Below are positions 16,868-25,876 of a DNA stretch of 64,000 bases, in pieces (position 1 is the stretch's first letter; every line of letters begins with the position of its first letter). A program made the translations under genes and the position numbers. Origin of the DNA: Arthrobacter sp. ISL-5. Its GTDB lineage: Bacteria > Actinomycetota > Actinomycetes > Actinomycetales > Micrococcaceae. The DNA lies in assembly GCF_018613835.1 (NCBI RefSeq), contig NZ_JAGGPM010000016.1, positions 53,968-117,967 on the forward strand, in the 5' to 3' direction. The notes under the pieces are model-generated. The model was not told the origin of the DNA. It made no database searches and was given only the letters and a program-made list of their open reading frames with translations.

Positions 16868-16908
16868 ATGCTGCTTCACTTCTCATTGTCCCCGCTCGGA
16901 CGCTGCCT

Positions 16909-16965
16909 GGACCTTTTCAAGTGGGGCACCGTATCCGCCCACCGGACCTTTCAAGGGAGGCACCG
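16909..16965. repeat. Pair of ~22-bp imperfect direct repeats
   Basis: GGACCTTTTCAAGTGGGGCA at 16909 and GGACCTTTCAAGGGAGGCAC at 16944, both continuing to CACCG, are spaced 35 bp apart upstream of the decayed gene. They may be regulatory sites; nothing else is recognisable in 16868-17049. Confidence 0.35.
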
Positions 16966-17049
16966 CGGCCTGTTGCCTGCAACATAACGGGGGCCTAGGC
17001 TTGATATCTGGGGGCCGCAGCGTAGCGGTGTTGGGATCGGAGAAATATC

Positions 17050-17400
17050 GTGACAGCCAAGCTTAAAGTTCTGGTCCGGACGGACCTCGATTGTGCGCAG
17101 GCGCAGGTCTCGGCGTGCTGCCACATCACAGTGCTAAGCACCCAGGCTTGTACGCCGTAATGCAACGCGCCACCTCCCTTGCGGACGGCTTGGTCACGGA
17201 ACTGGCCACGACGCCAGGATCGGCCCGGGGAGCCCTGAGCAACTCCAGCGGTATGCCGCATCCCACCGACTGCAGGCCACATCGATCCTCTGCAAAGGGA
17301 CTGAGTGTTCAGGCGCGTGCAACCGCAAGGAACATTCCGCGCGCCGCCGAGGACGAGGCCTGACGACGGCTGCGCTTCGCGCATACTCCGGCAGACCCGG
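17050..17400 (+). pseudogene. Decayed small gene with two frameshifts
   Basis: The GTG at 17050 opens TAKLKVLVRTDLDCAQAQ and continues to ITVLSTQA, then hits TAA at 17158. Shifting frame near 17148, as if one C of GGCCTTG had been lost, continues sensibly with LYAVMQRATSLADGLVTEL. A second shift near 17232 gives SPEQLQRYAASHRLQATSIL. The stitched protein reads like one small soluble domain spread over three frames. The parent family is not identified. Confidence 0.4.
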
Positions 17401-17439
17401 AAACTACCGAGTTCAACTCACATCAGGAAGTTGATCCAA

Positions 17440-17685
17440 ATGCACATCAAGGACTATTGGGACCGCATCGATCACACCACGCAGAAGTGGCTCATCGATA
17501 ATCCTGGATGCCAGATTCTCCCCCGCACCATCACGGCTGTGATCTGCAAGGAGACCGGCGACACCGATGAGGCGGACCAGCACGGCGAGGCAGTACTGTC
17601 CCAGGAAGACCGCGACTTCATTCGCGCCAGGGCGAATGACCACCGGCCTTATGAATACCGGTTCTTTGACTCAACCCAACCCTGA
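17440..17685 (+). CDS. Hypothetical protein, 81 residues
   Basis: Starts at the ATG at 17440 with AGGAAG upstream; the longer in-frame extension to 17305 looks non-coding and overlaps the decayed gene. The product (MHIKDYWDRIDHTTQKWLID, NPGCQILPRTITAVI, then an acidic stretch and SQEDRDFIRARANDHRPYEY) is hydrophilic, with no signal peptide or membrane helix. No family is recognised. Codon use is plausible for a real gene. It converges on mnhG. Confidence 0.6.
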   Translation: MHIKDYWDRIDHTTQKWLIDNPGCQILPRTITAVICKETGDTDEADQHGEAVLSQEDRDFIRARANDHRPYEYRFFDSTQP

Positions 17686-17705
17686 GGGCCCAAACAGCAC
17701 CTCAG

Positions 17706-18125
17706 TCATCGGTCGATCGAGTCTGAAGCGCCGCCGTCGGGCTCTGCATCCTTGGCTGCCTGGGCGGCCTTCAGCACGACGGCTTCCAGCTCATCGGAGC
17801 TGAGCAGCTCCTTGTGGAGGTGCTTGGTGCGGTAGCCGGCCCGGCCCACCATGTGGGCGGAAACCGGGACCGTCAGCAGCTGGAAGATCCAGGCCACCAC
17901 CAGCACCGGCCACACCCACCAGGTGCGCAGCTGCAGCCCCACCGCGGCCAGCAGCAGGAACAGCCCAAGCACCTGCGGCTTGGTGGCCGAGTGCATGCGG
18001 CTCATGAGGTCGGGGAAGCGCAGCAGGCCAATGGCTGCTGCCAGCGACATCACCGCCCCCACGATCATGAAGACGGCCGACACAGCGTCGATCACGGTGT
18101 CCACGGTGCTGGCATCAGGATTCAT
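17706..18125 (-). CDS. mnhG: Monovalent cation/H+ antiporter subunit G
   Basis: 139 residues from the ATG at 18125, overlapping the mnhF stop by 11 bp. Three membrane helices (VFMIVGAVMSLAAAIGLLRF, VLGLFLLLAAVGLQL, WVWPVLVVAWIFQLLTVPVS) and the motif RFPDLMSRMHSATKPQVLG are typical of MnhG/MrpG. A charged C-terminal tail of about 40 residues follows. It is the last gene of the antiporter operon, which exchanges Na+ (or K+) for H+ across the membrane. Confidence 0.93.
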   Translation of the reverse strand: MNPDASTVDTVIDAVSAVFMIVGAVMSLAAAIGLLRFPDLMSRMHSATKPQVLGLFLLLAAVGLQLRTWWVWPVLVVAWIFQLLTVPVSAHMVGRAGYRTKHLHKELLSSDELEAVVLKAAQAAKDAEPDGGASDSIDR

Positions 18126-18393
18126 TGGTCTGCCCCCGGCGGTCCGCCACGAAGCGGGCCACAGTGACCGAGCCGATGAAGCCGATGATGGACACGGCAA
18201 CGAGCAGCATCAGGTTGTTGAGATGCCTGTTCACGGCCATGTCGATGCACAGCGCCGCTCCGAGAATGGCCAGCAGCACGTCTGCCGCCAGCACCCGGTC
18301 CAGCAGGGACGGGCCGCGGGCAATCCGCACGATCGCCCCGGCGGCAGCGAGGGACAGCACCACGGCCGTGACGGTCAGGACCAGCTCCATCAT
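18115..18393 (-). CDS. mnhF: Monovalent cation/H+ antiporter subunit F
   Basis: 92 residues with three membrane helices (LTVTAVVLSLAAAGAIVRIA, ADVLLAILGAALCIDMA, LMLLVAVSIIGFIGSVTVA) and the RGPSLLDRVLAADVL motif between the first two, standard for MnhF/MrpF. Start ATG overlaps the mnhE stop and its own stop lies inside mnhG, consistent with a single polycistronic mRNA. Confidence 0.93.
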   Translation of the reverse strand: MMELVLTVTAVVLSLAAAGAIVRIARGPSLLDRVLAADVLLAILGAALCIDMAVNRHLNNLMLLVAVSIIGFIGSVTVARFVADRRGQTNES

Positions 18394-18935
18394 GCGCCAA
18401 CCTCCTGGTTCAGGGCCGCAAGTTCTTCCTTGGTTCCCATGACCCGGATGAGCCCTGCCTCGGTGTCCCGGACCTCCTTGCGGAGCTTCAGCACGTCGTC
18501 GGCGTTCCGGACGTTCAGCCCGTGGATGTACAGCGTGGACGTGGACCTGTCCACCTCCACCACAAGGGATCCGGGGATGAGGGAGATGACGTGTCCGGTG
18601 GCGGTCACCATGAGGTCAGAATGGCTCCGCAACGGCACAGCGACGACGGCGTTGGTCACCTTGGGGCCCTGGGCCACTGCCAGGTAGAAGACCTGGAAAC
18701 TGGCGGCCACCACCCTGCCGATGAACATGACGGCGAACGGAATCGCCCGGAGGACGTTGAACCGGCCGCTCAGCTCCACCGGCGGCAGGTAGAAGAGGCG
18801 CGCCACCGCGGCGGCCAGCAAGGCTCCGAACAGCAGGTTGCCCGGACTGAAATCCTGCCACAGGGCGCCCCAGACAATCACGAGCCAAACGAGCAGCGGC
18901 AATTCCTGCCGCAGGGAGATTCGCTGCCGGCTCAT
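18390..18935 (-). CDS. mnhE: Monovalent cation/H+ antiporter subunit E
   Basis: 181 residues. Two or three N-terminal hydrophobic helices (LPLLVWLVIVWGALWQDFSP, NLLFGALLAAAVARLFYLP) are followed by the conserved SHSDLMVTATGHVISLIPGS and LVVEVDRSTSTLYIHGLNV segments of MnhE. ATG overlaps the mnhD stop by four bases. Confidence 0.92.
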   Translation of the reverse strand: MSRQRISLRQELPLLVWLVIVWGALWQDFSPGNLLFGALLAAAVARLFYLPPVELSGRFNVLRAIPFAVMFIGRVVAASFQVFYLAVAQGPKVTNAVVAVPLRSHSDLMVTATGHVISLIPGSLVVEVDRSTSTLYIHGLNVRNADDVLKLRKEVRDTEAGLIRVMGTKEELAALNQEVGA

Positions 18936-20533
18936 TTCCCGCCGCCCATTGCAAGTCCCGGAACGGGCGCATTCTCGCCCAGCACCGACTCGATGTAGGC
19001 GGACCTGTCCAGCATGGTCGCGGCGGACTGGTTCGCCAGTTCAAACAGGGGGCCGGCAAAGACGGTCAGCGCCACGCCAAGCACCACCAGGCCCAGCGTG
19101 GAGCCCACCATGGTCCGCGGCAGCAGTGTCACGTTGGTCTTGCCCGCGCGATGGCCGGTCGCTGAGTCCTTGGCCTCGGCGAGCAGCACGGGATCAGGGT
19201 GCTCGGCGTCTTCGGGTTTCCGCCAGAACGCACGGTTCCACACGCGGGCAACCGCCAGCAGCGTCAAAAGGCTGGTCACGACCCCTCCGATGACCAGCGC
19301 GTAGGCAAGCGGTGTGCCCAGCCCGATGCCTGCCTGCATCAGGCCGAGTTTGCCCAGGAACCCCGAGAACGGCGGAATGCCGGCCAGGTTCATGGCGGGC
19401 ACGAAGAACAGGAGGCCCAGGAGCGGGGACAGCTTGGCCAGCCCGGCCAGCCGGTCCACGGAGGAGCTTCCGCCGCGCCGTTCAATCAGGCCGGTGACCA
19501 GGAAGAGGCTGGTCTGGATGGTGATGTGGTGCGCCACGTAGAACACGGCCGCCCCCAGCCCGGCCACCGAGGACAGGGCGAGCCCGAACACCATGTAGCC
19601 GATGTGGCTGACCAGCGTGAACGAGAGCAGACGCTTGATGTCGCTCTGGGCGAGGGCGCCAAGGATTCCCACCACCATGGTGAGCAGCGCCGCCACCATC
19701 AGCGCCGAATTGAGGCTGTCTCCCGGGAAGAGGAGCGTCTCGGTCCGCACCATGGCATAGACGCCCACCTTGGTCAGCAGGCCCGCGAACACGGCGGTGA
19801 CGGGTGCTGGCGCGGTGGGGTATGAGTCAGGCAGCCAGAAGGACAGCGGGAAGACGGCGGCCTTGATGCCGAAGGCGACGAGCAGCATGACGTGCAGGAG
19901 GGTTTTGGTGCCCTGGTCGAGCTCCGCGAGCTTGATGGCCAGATCGGCCATGTTGATGGTGCCGGTGGCGCCGTAGATCATGGCGATGGCGATGAGGAAC
20001 AGCACGGAGGACACCACGGAGACCACCACGTAGGTGACGCCGGCGCGGATGCGCGGGCCGGTGCCGCCCAGGGTCATCAGCACATAACTTGCGGTCAGCA
20101 GGATCTCGAAGCCGACGTAGAGGTTGAACAGGTCGCCGGAGAGGAAGGCGTTGGAGACGCCCGCCACCAGGATCAGGTAGGTGGGGTGGAAGATCGAGAC
20201 GGGGGCATCCCGGTCGCCGTCGGCCATGCCCTGGCCGGTGGCATACACCAGGACCGCAAGGCTCACCGCGGAGGAGACCACCAGCATCAGCGAGGAGAAC
20301 TGGTCCACCACCAGGACGATTCCCCAGGGCGGCAGCCAGCCGCCGATGTTCACGGCCTCAGTGCCGCCGCCCCAGACGGACGCCAGCAGCCAGCACTCCA
20401 GCAGCAGCGTGAGTGACAACAGGGCGATGCTGACGGCCCGCTGCGCGTGGGAATGCCGGATCAGCAGGAACGTCAGCGCCGCGCCCAGGATGGGAAGTAC
20501 GACGGCGAGCGGGGCAAAGCTTGCGATGCTCAC
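18932..20533 (-). CDS. mnhD: Monovalent cation/H+ antiporter subunit D (NuoN-like)
   Basis: 533 residues, about 14 membrane helices, of the proton-conducting membrane family shared with complex I NuoL/M/N. Recognisable stretches are FNLYVGFEILLTASYVLMTL, FGIKAAVFPLSFWLPDSYPT (with the lysine of the proton path) and AQSDIKRLLSFTLVSHIGYM. The GTG start overlaps the mnhC stop (GTGA). It probably forms the ion-translocating core with MnhA. Confidence 0.94.
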   Translation of the reverse strand: MSIASFAPLAVVLPILGAALTFLLIRHSHAQRAVSIALLSLTLLLECWLLASVWGGGTEAVNIGGWLPPWGIVLVVDQFSSLMLVVSSAVSLAVLVYATGQGMADGDRDAPVSIFHPTYLILVAGVSNAFLSGDLFNLYVGFEILLTASYVLMTLGGTGPRIRAGVTYVVVSVVSSVLFLIAIAMIYGATGTINMADLAIKLAELDQGTKTLLHVMLLVAFGIKAAVFPLSFWLPDSYPTAPAPVTAVFAGLLTKVGVYAMVRTETLLFPGDSLNSALMVAALLTMVVGILGALAQSDIKRLLSFTLVSHIGYMVFGLALSSVAGLGAAVFYVAHHITIQTSLFLVTGLIERRGGSSSVDRLAGLAKLSPLLGLLFFVPAMNLAGIPPFSGFLGKLGLMQAGIGLGTPLAYALVIGGVVTSLLTLLAVARVWNRAFWRKPEDAEHPDPVLLAEAKDSATGHRAGKTNVTLLPRTMVGSTLGLVVLGVALTVFAGPLFELANQSAATMLDRSAYIESVLGENAPVPGLAMGGGK

Positions 20534-21093
20534 TTCACGCCTCCTTCCGGGCCGGGGACGACGTTTGCGGAGCCGGGTTTTTCCTCGAGGGCGGCGTCCT
20601 CGGCGAGGATGGTCTTGCCGCCTGCCCTGACGGTGGCCGGCGAATCCGTGACCCCGGTTCCGTCGGAGCCGAGCATGGTCAGCGGGAACTCAGAGGTTTC
20701 CACGGGGATGACGGCGTCGTCCTCAGCGTCGAAACTCGGCGTCGCCGCCACACGGCGGTCTTCGACGTCGTCCTGGATCTCATCCTGGCGGGCCAGCACC
20801 CACGTCCGGTAGATGATGCCGAGCATGAAGGCGGTGACGGCGAAGGAAATCACGATCGAGGTCAGGATCAGGGCCTGGGGCAGGGGGTCGTTGTAGGCGT
20901 GCGGGTCCGTGTCCTTGCTGAAGAACGGGGCCAGGCCCGCGTACCCGCCGGTGGCCAGGATCAGCAGGTTGGTGGCGTTCGCCAGGAGCATCAGGCCCAG
21001 AAGCACACGCGTGAGGCTGCGTTCCAGAATGAGGTAGATGCCGCACGCGTAGAGCGCGCCCATGACCGTCAGCAGGGTCAGGTTGACGCTCAT
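20530..21093 (-). CDS. mnhC: Monovalent cation/H+ antiporter subunit C (NuoK-like)
   Basis: 187 residues. Residues 1-115 are the NuoK-like three-helix domain (LTVMGALYACGIYLILERSL, RVLLGLMLLANATNLLILAT, ALILTSIVISFAVTAFMLGI). The remaining ~70 residues are a charged cytosolic tail (DEIQDDVEDRRVAATPSFDA onward) longer than in Bacillus MrpC. ATG overlaps mnhA by four bases. Confidence 0.93.
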   Translation of the reverse strand: MSVNLTLLTVMGALYACGIYLILERSLTRVLLGLMLLANATNLLILATGGYAGLAPFFSKDTDPHAYNDPLPQALILTSIVISFAVTAFMLGIIYRTWVLARQDEIQDDVEDRRVAATPSFDAEDDAVIPVETSEFPLTMLGSDGTGVTDSPATVRAGGKTILAEDAALEEKPGSANVVPGPEGGVK

Positions 21094-24000
21094 GCCGTGC
21101 CCCTTGCTGTGGTTTCGGCCGGGACGCCGCCGGGCTCCCGGTCATCGGACGGCCGGTCCGCTGGTTCCTCGGCCCGGCCGGGCCGGTCCGGCTGTCCCTC
21201 AAAGTGCTCGTCGATCTCCGCGCCCAGGCTCCGCAGCACATCGAGCACCAGCCCGATCACCACGATGTAGACGCCGGTGTCGAAGATGGTGGACGTGACG
21301 AACTTGACGTCGCCGAAGACCGGCAGCCAGAACTGGAGGATGGCGCTCTGGAACACCTGGCCGCCCAGGAGGACCGGGGCCACGCCGGAGGCCGCCGCCG
21401 TCGCCAGGCCGATCCCCAGCAGGGTTCCCGCACTGATGGGCGTGGCCTCCCGCAGCTCAAAGCGGCCGCCTGCCAGGTACCGCAGGGTCAGCGCCAGGCC
21501 CGCCATGAGTCCGCCCGCGAAGCCGCCGCCGGGGAGGTTGTGGCCCGCCAGCAACAGGTACAGGGAAAAGATGATCATCGAGTGGAAGACCAGCCGGGTG
21601 ACCACCTCGAAGATGATGGAGCGGCGCTCCGGCGCGAGCGTGCGGCCGGCTACCAGCCAGGCGTCCCGCGCGGAGGCGGCGAACTTGCGGCTCAGGGCCA
21701 GGGCCGCGCCGTCCCGGGACGATTTATCTACGCCGGTCCGGCGGCCGACGGTGCCCTCGGCAACGGTCGACGACGTGCGGATGCGGTCGCCCCGGCCCTT
21801 GACGAAGATCAGGCTGGCGACGCCGGTGGCGGCCAGCGCCAGCACGGAGATTTCGCCGAACGTGTCCCACACCCGGATGTCCACGAGGGTGACGTTGACG
21901 ATGTTCAGCCCGCCGCCGCCCTCATAGGCGAGTTTCGGGAACTCCAGGGACACCGGAGCGGCGATCCGGGCGCCCATGGCGTGGATGGCGACGAAGATCA
22001 TGGTGGCGCCGAACGCCAGTCCGATGATCACGCGGACCACCCGGTACTTGCCGCCGGTGCGGTCCCGCAGTTCGGCCGGAAGGCTGCGCATGGCCAGCAC
22101 GAAGGCAACGAGGATGATGGTTTCCACGAGCATCTGCGTCAGCGCGAGGTCGGGCGCACCCTGCAGCGCGAACATCAGGGCGATGCCGTAACCGGTCACC
22201 GAGACCATGAGCACGGCAAGGAACCGCTTGTTGGCCCGGACGGCTGCCAGCGCCCCGATCACGATCCCCGCTCCCGCCACCAGCTGCAGCGGAGAGTTGG
22301 GATCCACGAAGTACAGGCCCTCCGGCAGCGGTTTGTTCGCGGCGATCAGGGCGGTCAGCGGGAGCACGAAGGCGACGGTCAGGATCACGGCGAGGTAGAA
22401 GTACAGCGAACCGCGCTGCGTGCGCCCGGTGATCCAGACCGCGACGTCGTCCAGGGCGCCGATGGTCAATTGGTAGCCGCGGTCGGCATCGATCCATGCG
22501 GGGACGGCACTCTGGGCGCGGTCCACCAGCCTCCGGCCGTAGAACATTGCCGCGCCGAGCGCGAACGTCACGGCCGTCGGCCCCAGCGCGGGAGTGAATC
22601 CGTGCCACAGCGCCAGGTGCCCCGCGGCGGCTGCCGCAGTGCCGGCGTCGGACGCTCCCCCGGCGAACAGTGCCGCATACGGCTGGATCCAGCCGTCCAC
22701 CGGCGTAGGCCAGAGACCGTAGACGATAGTGAGGACGCTCAGGACGGCCGGCGCCGCCAGGAAGGACGGCTTGATGGCCTTGAACGGCGTGCGGTCCACT
22801 CCCGGCTTCACGGCGAAGGCACCCCACATGAACCGTGCGCTGTACGCGAACGTGAGCACCGAACCGGCCACCACTCCCGCAAGCACCACAGTGCCCCAGG
22901 GCCCGTATCCAGGTTCGCTGGCGAAGTGGACGAATGCTTCGAGCACTGACTCCTTGGCCACAAAGCCGCCGAGCAGCGGAACGCCGGCCATGGACGCGGC
23001 GCCGATCCCGGCCACCACGGCGAGGGCACGGGAGGACCGGAAAACGCCGGAAAGCTTGCGGATGTCGCGCGTGCCCGCCTGGTGGTCGATGATTCCCACC
23101 ACGAGGAACAGCGTGGCCTTGAAGAGTCCGTGGGCGAGCAGCATGGCGAGGCCGGCGAGCGCCGCGTCGGGCTTTCCGAGCCCGACGACCATCATGAGGA
23201 AGCCGAGCTGGCTGACGGTGCCGTAGGCCAGGATCAGCTTGATGTCCGTCTGGCGCAGGGCCCGGTAGCCGCCCACCAGCATGGTGGCCAGGCCCAGCCC
23301 CAGGACCATGGGCAGCCAGAAGGCGGTGTCGGTGAACCCCGGGGCCAGGCGCGCCACGATGTAGACGCCGGCTTTCACCATCGCGGCGGCGTGGAGGTAG
23401 GCGCTCACGGGGGTGGGCGCCGCCATGGCCCCCGGGAGCCAGAAGTGGAAGGGAACCAGCGCGGATTTGGTCACCGCGCCGATCAGGATCAGGACGACGG
23501 CGGCGCCCACGGCTCCCGCTGCCTCCCCGGCCACGAGTTCCGGCGCCCGGGCCAGGATGGCCGAGATCCGGTAGGTCCCCGCGCTGGTGCCGAGCATGAT
23601 CAGCCCGACGAGCATCGCCAGCCCGCCGGCAGTGGTGACCATGAACGCCTGCAGGGCGGAACGGCGGGCCGCCAGCCGTGTGCGTGCGTACCCGATCAGG
23701 AGGTAGGACAGGACGGTGGTGAGTTCCCAGAAGATGAAAAGCATCAGCAGGTCATCCGCGGTGACCAGCCCGAACATGGCCCCGGCGAAGGCCAGGAGCT
23801 GCGCGCCGAACCCGCCCAGGTAGCTGTCCTTGTTCTTGAAATAGCGGGCGCAGTACACCAGCACCAGGGCGCCCACGCCGAGCACCAGCAGGGACATGAC
23901 CCAGGCGAGGGCATCCATGCGGAACGCGAACTCGATTCCGAGGCCCGGGATCCAGGGGATGGTTTCGGCAGATTGGCCCGGTCCTGCTCCGGCGGACTCC

Positions 24001-24176
24001 GGGGCGGGCCCGTGGACGGCCCCGTGCTGGTAGATGGAACCGTGCTGAAACAGCAGCCACACGAACGAACCGGCAGGCACGGCGGCCAGCGCGTAAAACG
24101 AACTCCGGCGGAATTTCCGGAAGATGAACGGCGCCACAGCGGCTACCGCAAAGTGCACGGCAAGGACTGTGATCAC
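21090..24176 (-). CDS. mnhA: Monovalent cation/H+ antiporter subunit A fused to subunit B
   Basis: 1028 residues; GTG start with GGAGATACCA upstream. Residues about 1-640 form the NuoL-like channel (LLMLFIFWELTTVLSYLLIG, SALVPFHFWLPGAMAAPTPV, QTDIKLILAYGTVSQLGFLM). The middle section resembles the DUF4040 / MrpA C-terminal part (GAPDLALTQMLVETIILVAF), and the final ~200 residues are MrpB-like (LLLAGHNLPGGGFAGGLMAG). Fusion of A and B explains why no separate mnhB is present; it is usual in actinobacteria. First gene of the mnhA-C-D-E-F-G operon, likely for Na+/pH homeostasis. Confidence 0.95.
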   Translation of the reverse strand: MITVLAVHFAVAAVAPFIFRKFRRSSFYALAAVPAGSFVWLLFQHGSIYQHGAVHGPAPESAGAGPGQSAETIPWIPGLGIEFAFRMDALAWVMSLLVLGVGALVLVYCARYFKNKDSYLGGFGAQLLAFAGAMFGLVTADDLLMLFIFWELTTVLSYLLIGYARTRLAARRSALQAFMVTTAGGLAMLVGLIMLGTSAGTYRISAILARAPELVAGEAAGAVGAAVVLILIGAVTKSALVPFHFWLPGAMAAPTPVSAYLHAAAMVKAGVYIVARLAPGFTDTAFWLPMVLGLGLATMLVGGYRALRQTDIKLILAYGTVSQLGFLMMVVGLGKPDAALAGLAMLLAHGLFKATLFLVVGIIDHQAGTRDIRKLSGVFRSSRALAVVAGIGAASMAGVPLLGGFVAKESVLEAFVHFASEPGYGPWGTVVLAGVVAGSVLTFAYSARFMWGAFAVKPGVDRTPFKAIKPSFLAAPAVLSVLTIVYGLWPTPVDGWIQPYAALFAGGASDAGTAAAAAGHLALWHGFTPALGPTAVTFALGAAMFYGRRLVDRAQSAVPAWIDADRGYQLTIGALDDVAVWITGRTQRGSLYFYLAVILTVAFVLPLTALIAANKPLPEGLYFVDPNSPLQLVAGAGIVIGALAAVRANKRFLAVLMVSVTGYGIALMFALQGAPDLALTQMLVETIILVAFVLAMRSLPAELRDRTGGKYRVVRVIIGLAFGATMIFVAIHAMGARIAAPVSLEFPKLAYEGGGGLNIVNVTLVDIRVWDTFGEISVLALAATGVASLIFVKGRGDRIRTSSTVAEGTVGRRTGVDKSSRDGAALALSRKFAASARDAWLVAGRTLAPERRSIIFEVVTRLVFHSMIIFSLYLLLAGHNLPGGGFAGGLMAGLALTLRYLAGGRFELREATPISAGTLLGIGLATAAASGVAPVLLGGQVFQSAILQFWLPVFGDVKFVTSTIFDTGVYIVVIGLVLDVLRSLGAEIDEHFEGQPDRPGRAEEPADRPSDDREPGGVPAETTARGTA

Positions 24177-24357
24177 TGGTATCTCCGCAAAGTCAGAAAT
24201 TCGATTGTCAAAAGTTGGAGCAGGCGGTCATTCGTTGGGTTCGGTCCGGACAGTTTATCAAGGGGGGCGCTGACAGTTTTCCCGCCGGGGCGCGCAGCTA
24301 GCCCATGTTTCACCCAGCCCGTGGGAGAGTTTCCGTCCGGTGTTCGCCGCGGGCGGA

Positions 24358-24363
24358 TAGCAT
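24358..24363 (+). promoter_or_regulatory. -10 box TAGCAT of the MFS gene
   Basis: TAGCAT, six bases, then ATG at 24370; no ribosome-binding site. Leaderless pattern. Confidence 0.5.
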
Positions 24364-24369
24364 CGCCGT

Positions 24370-25773
24370 ATGAACTCCGCCGCCGCTCCCGAAGCCACGC
24401 AGCCGTCCTCGGAACTCGAGGCCGGGAACCAGGCGTCCAACAAGGGACGCATCCTTGCCTGGGCGGCGTGGGACTGGGGGTCCGCGGCGTTCAACGCGGT
24501 CATGACCACGTTCGTTTTCACCGTGTACCTGACCTCCAAGGCGTTCGGCGGCGAAGACCAGGCCTCGGCGGTGTTGGGCGGGGCGCTGGCCGTCGCGGGG
24601 GCGGCGATCGCCCTGCTCGCACCCGTCACCGGCCAGCGCTCGGACACCGGCGGACGGCGCAAGCTGTGGCTGGGAGTCAACACGGCCGCCGTCGCCCTCC
24701 TGACGGCCCTGTGCTTTTTCGTGTTTCCCCGCCCGGAGTTCCTCCTCGTGGGGGTTTCACTGATCGCCCTGGCCAACGTGTTCTTCGAGTTCGCGGGCGT
24801 CAACTACAACGCCATGCTGGCGCAGATTTCCACGCCGCGGAACATCGGCAAGGTCAGCGGCTTCGGCTGGGGCATGGGGTACCTGGGCGGCATCGTGGCC
24901 CTGCTGATTGTGCTCCAGCTCTTCGTCCAGCCGCGCTTTGAATGGCTTGGCGCCGCAACCGAGGACAGCCTCAACATCCGGCTCGTGGCAGTGTTCTCTG
25001 CCCTGTGGTTCTTCATCTTCGCCCTGCCCGTGCTGTTCGCGGTCCCGGAGCTGCCCAAGCCCCGGCACGGTGCCCGCCTCGGGTTCCTGGCGTCCTACGG
25101 CCTGCTGGTTCGCCGGATCAAGGCGATCTACCGGACCAGCCCGCACACCATCTTCTTCCTGCTGGCCAGCGCCATCTTCCGCGACGGGCTGGCCGCAGTG
25201 TTCACGTTCGGCGGGATCATCGCCGCCGGCACCTTCGGGTTCGAGCTGTCGCAGGTCATCTTCTTCGCCATCTTCGGCAATATCGTGGCGGCCGTGGGCG
25301 CCATCATCGGCGGCTTCCTGGACGACAGGGTGGGCCCGAAAACGGTGATCCTTGGCTCGCTGGTGGGGCTGTTGGTCGCCGGCACGGTGATCCTGGTGCT
25401 GGGCAACGGCGATTACGTCTTCTTCGGGATGAACTGGGCAGGCAGCACCACCTTCTGGGTGTTCGGGCTCTTCCTCTCCCTGTTCGTGGGTCCGGCCCAG
25501 GCGTCGTCGCGCGCCTACCTGGCCCGGCTCGCTCCGCAGGGTGAATCCGGCGAGCTGTTTGGCCTGTACGCAACGACCGGCCGCGCCGTCAGCTTCCTCG
25601 CACCGACGCTGTTCACGCTCTGCATCGCCGTGGCCACTCCCCTGGTGGCCGAAGGGGAGGCCCAACGCTGGGGCATCCTGGGCATCATGGTGGTGATCCT
25701 CGCCGGATTCCTGGTCCTCCTCCCGGTCAAGCCGCCCAGCGAAACCGAGATCGCCGTCGTCCCGCAGTCCTAG
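24370..25773 (+). CDS. MFS transporter, UMF1/Atg22-like
   Basis: 467 residues, twelve predicted membrane helices. The opening ILAWAAWDWGSAAFNAVMTT and the second-half YLARLAPQGESGELFGLYA, GPAQASSRAYLAR and GRAVSFLAPTLFTL segments are characteristic of the UMF1 (vacuole-effluxer Atg22-like) branch of the major facilitator superfamily. The substrate is unknown; relatives are proposed to export amino acids or other metabolites. Leaderless promoter TAGCAT six bases upstream. A family-A repeat cluster begins immediately after the stop. Confidence 0.9.
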   Translation: MNSAAAPEATQPSSELEAGNQASNKGRILAWAAWDWGSAAFNAVMTTFVFTVYLTSKAFGGEDQASAVLGGALAVAGAAIALLAPVTGQRSDTGGRRKLWLGVNTAAVALLTALCFFVFPRPEFLLVGVSLIALANVFFEFAGVNYNAMLAQISTPRNIGKVSGFGWGMGYLGGIVALLIVLQLFVQPRFEWLGAATEDSLNIRLVAVFSALWFFIFALPVLFAVPELPKPRHGARLGFLASYGLLVRRIKAIYRTSPHTIFFLLASAIFRDGLAAVFTFGGIIAAGTFGFELSQVIFFAIFGNIVAAVGAIIGGFLDDRVGPKTVILGSLVGLLVAGTVILVLGNGDYVFFGMNWAGSTTFWVFGLFLSLFVGPAQASSRAYLARLAPQGESGELFGLYATTGRAVSFLAPTLFTLCIAVATPLVAEGEAQRWGILGIMVVILAGFLVLLPVKPPSETEIAVVPQS

Positions 25774-25862
25774 CGCGAACGGACACTTAAGCCCCCCGGC
25801 GCGAACGGACACTTAAGCGCCCGTTTCCCGCCCGAATCAGGGCCTTAACTGTCCGTTCGCGG
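25773..25862. repeat. Intergenic repeat cluster, family A (copy 3)
   Basis: Two forward units GCGCGAACGGACACTTAAG about 26 bp apart (GCGAAC at 25775 and 25801) and one reverse unit GGGCCTTAACTGTCCGTTCG ending at 25860. The second forward and the reverse unit form a long imperfect hairpin around 25799-25862. The cluster starts at the MFS stop and ends at the -10 box of khtT, so it could act as terminator, promoter element or both. Confidence 0.75.
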
Positions 25863-25864
25863 AC

Positions 25865-25870
25865 TACGCT
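25865..25870 (+). promoter_or_regulatory. -10 box TACGCT of khtT
   Basis: TACGCT, six bases, then ATG at 25877 with no ribosome-binding site. It directly abuts the family-A repeat. Confidence 0.45.
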
Positions 25871-25876
25871 GATGTT

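Noticed and set aside
17091..17363. Intact 90-residue gene
   Set aside because: Only its middle part (LYAVMQRATSLADGLV) reads like protein; the parts before and after continue better in other frames, so a frameshifted pseudogene fits better.
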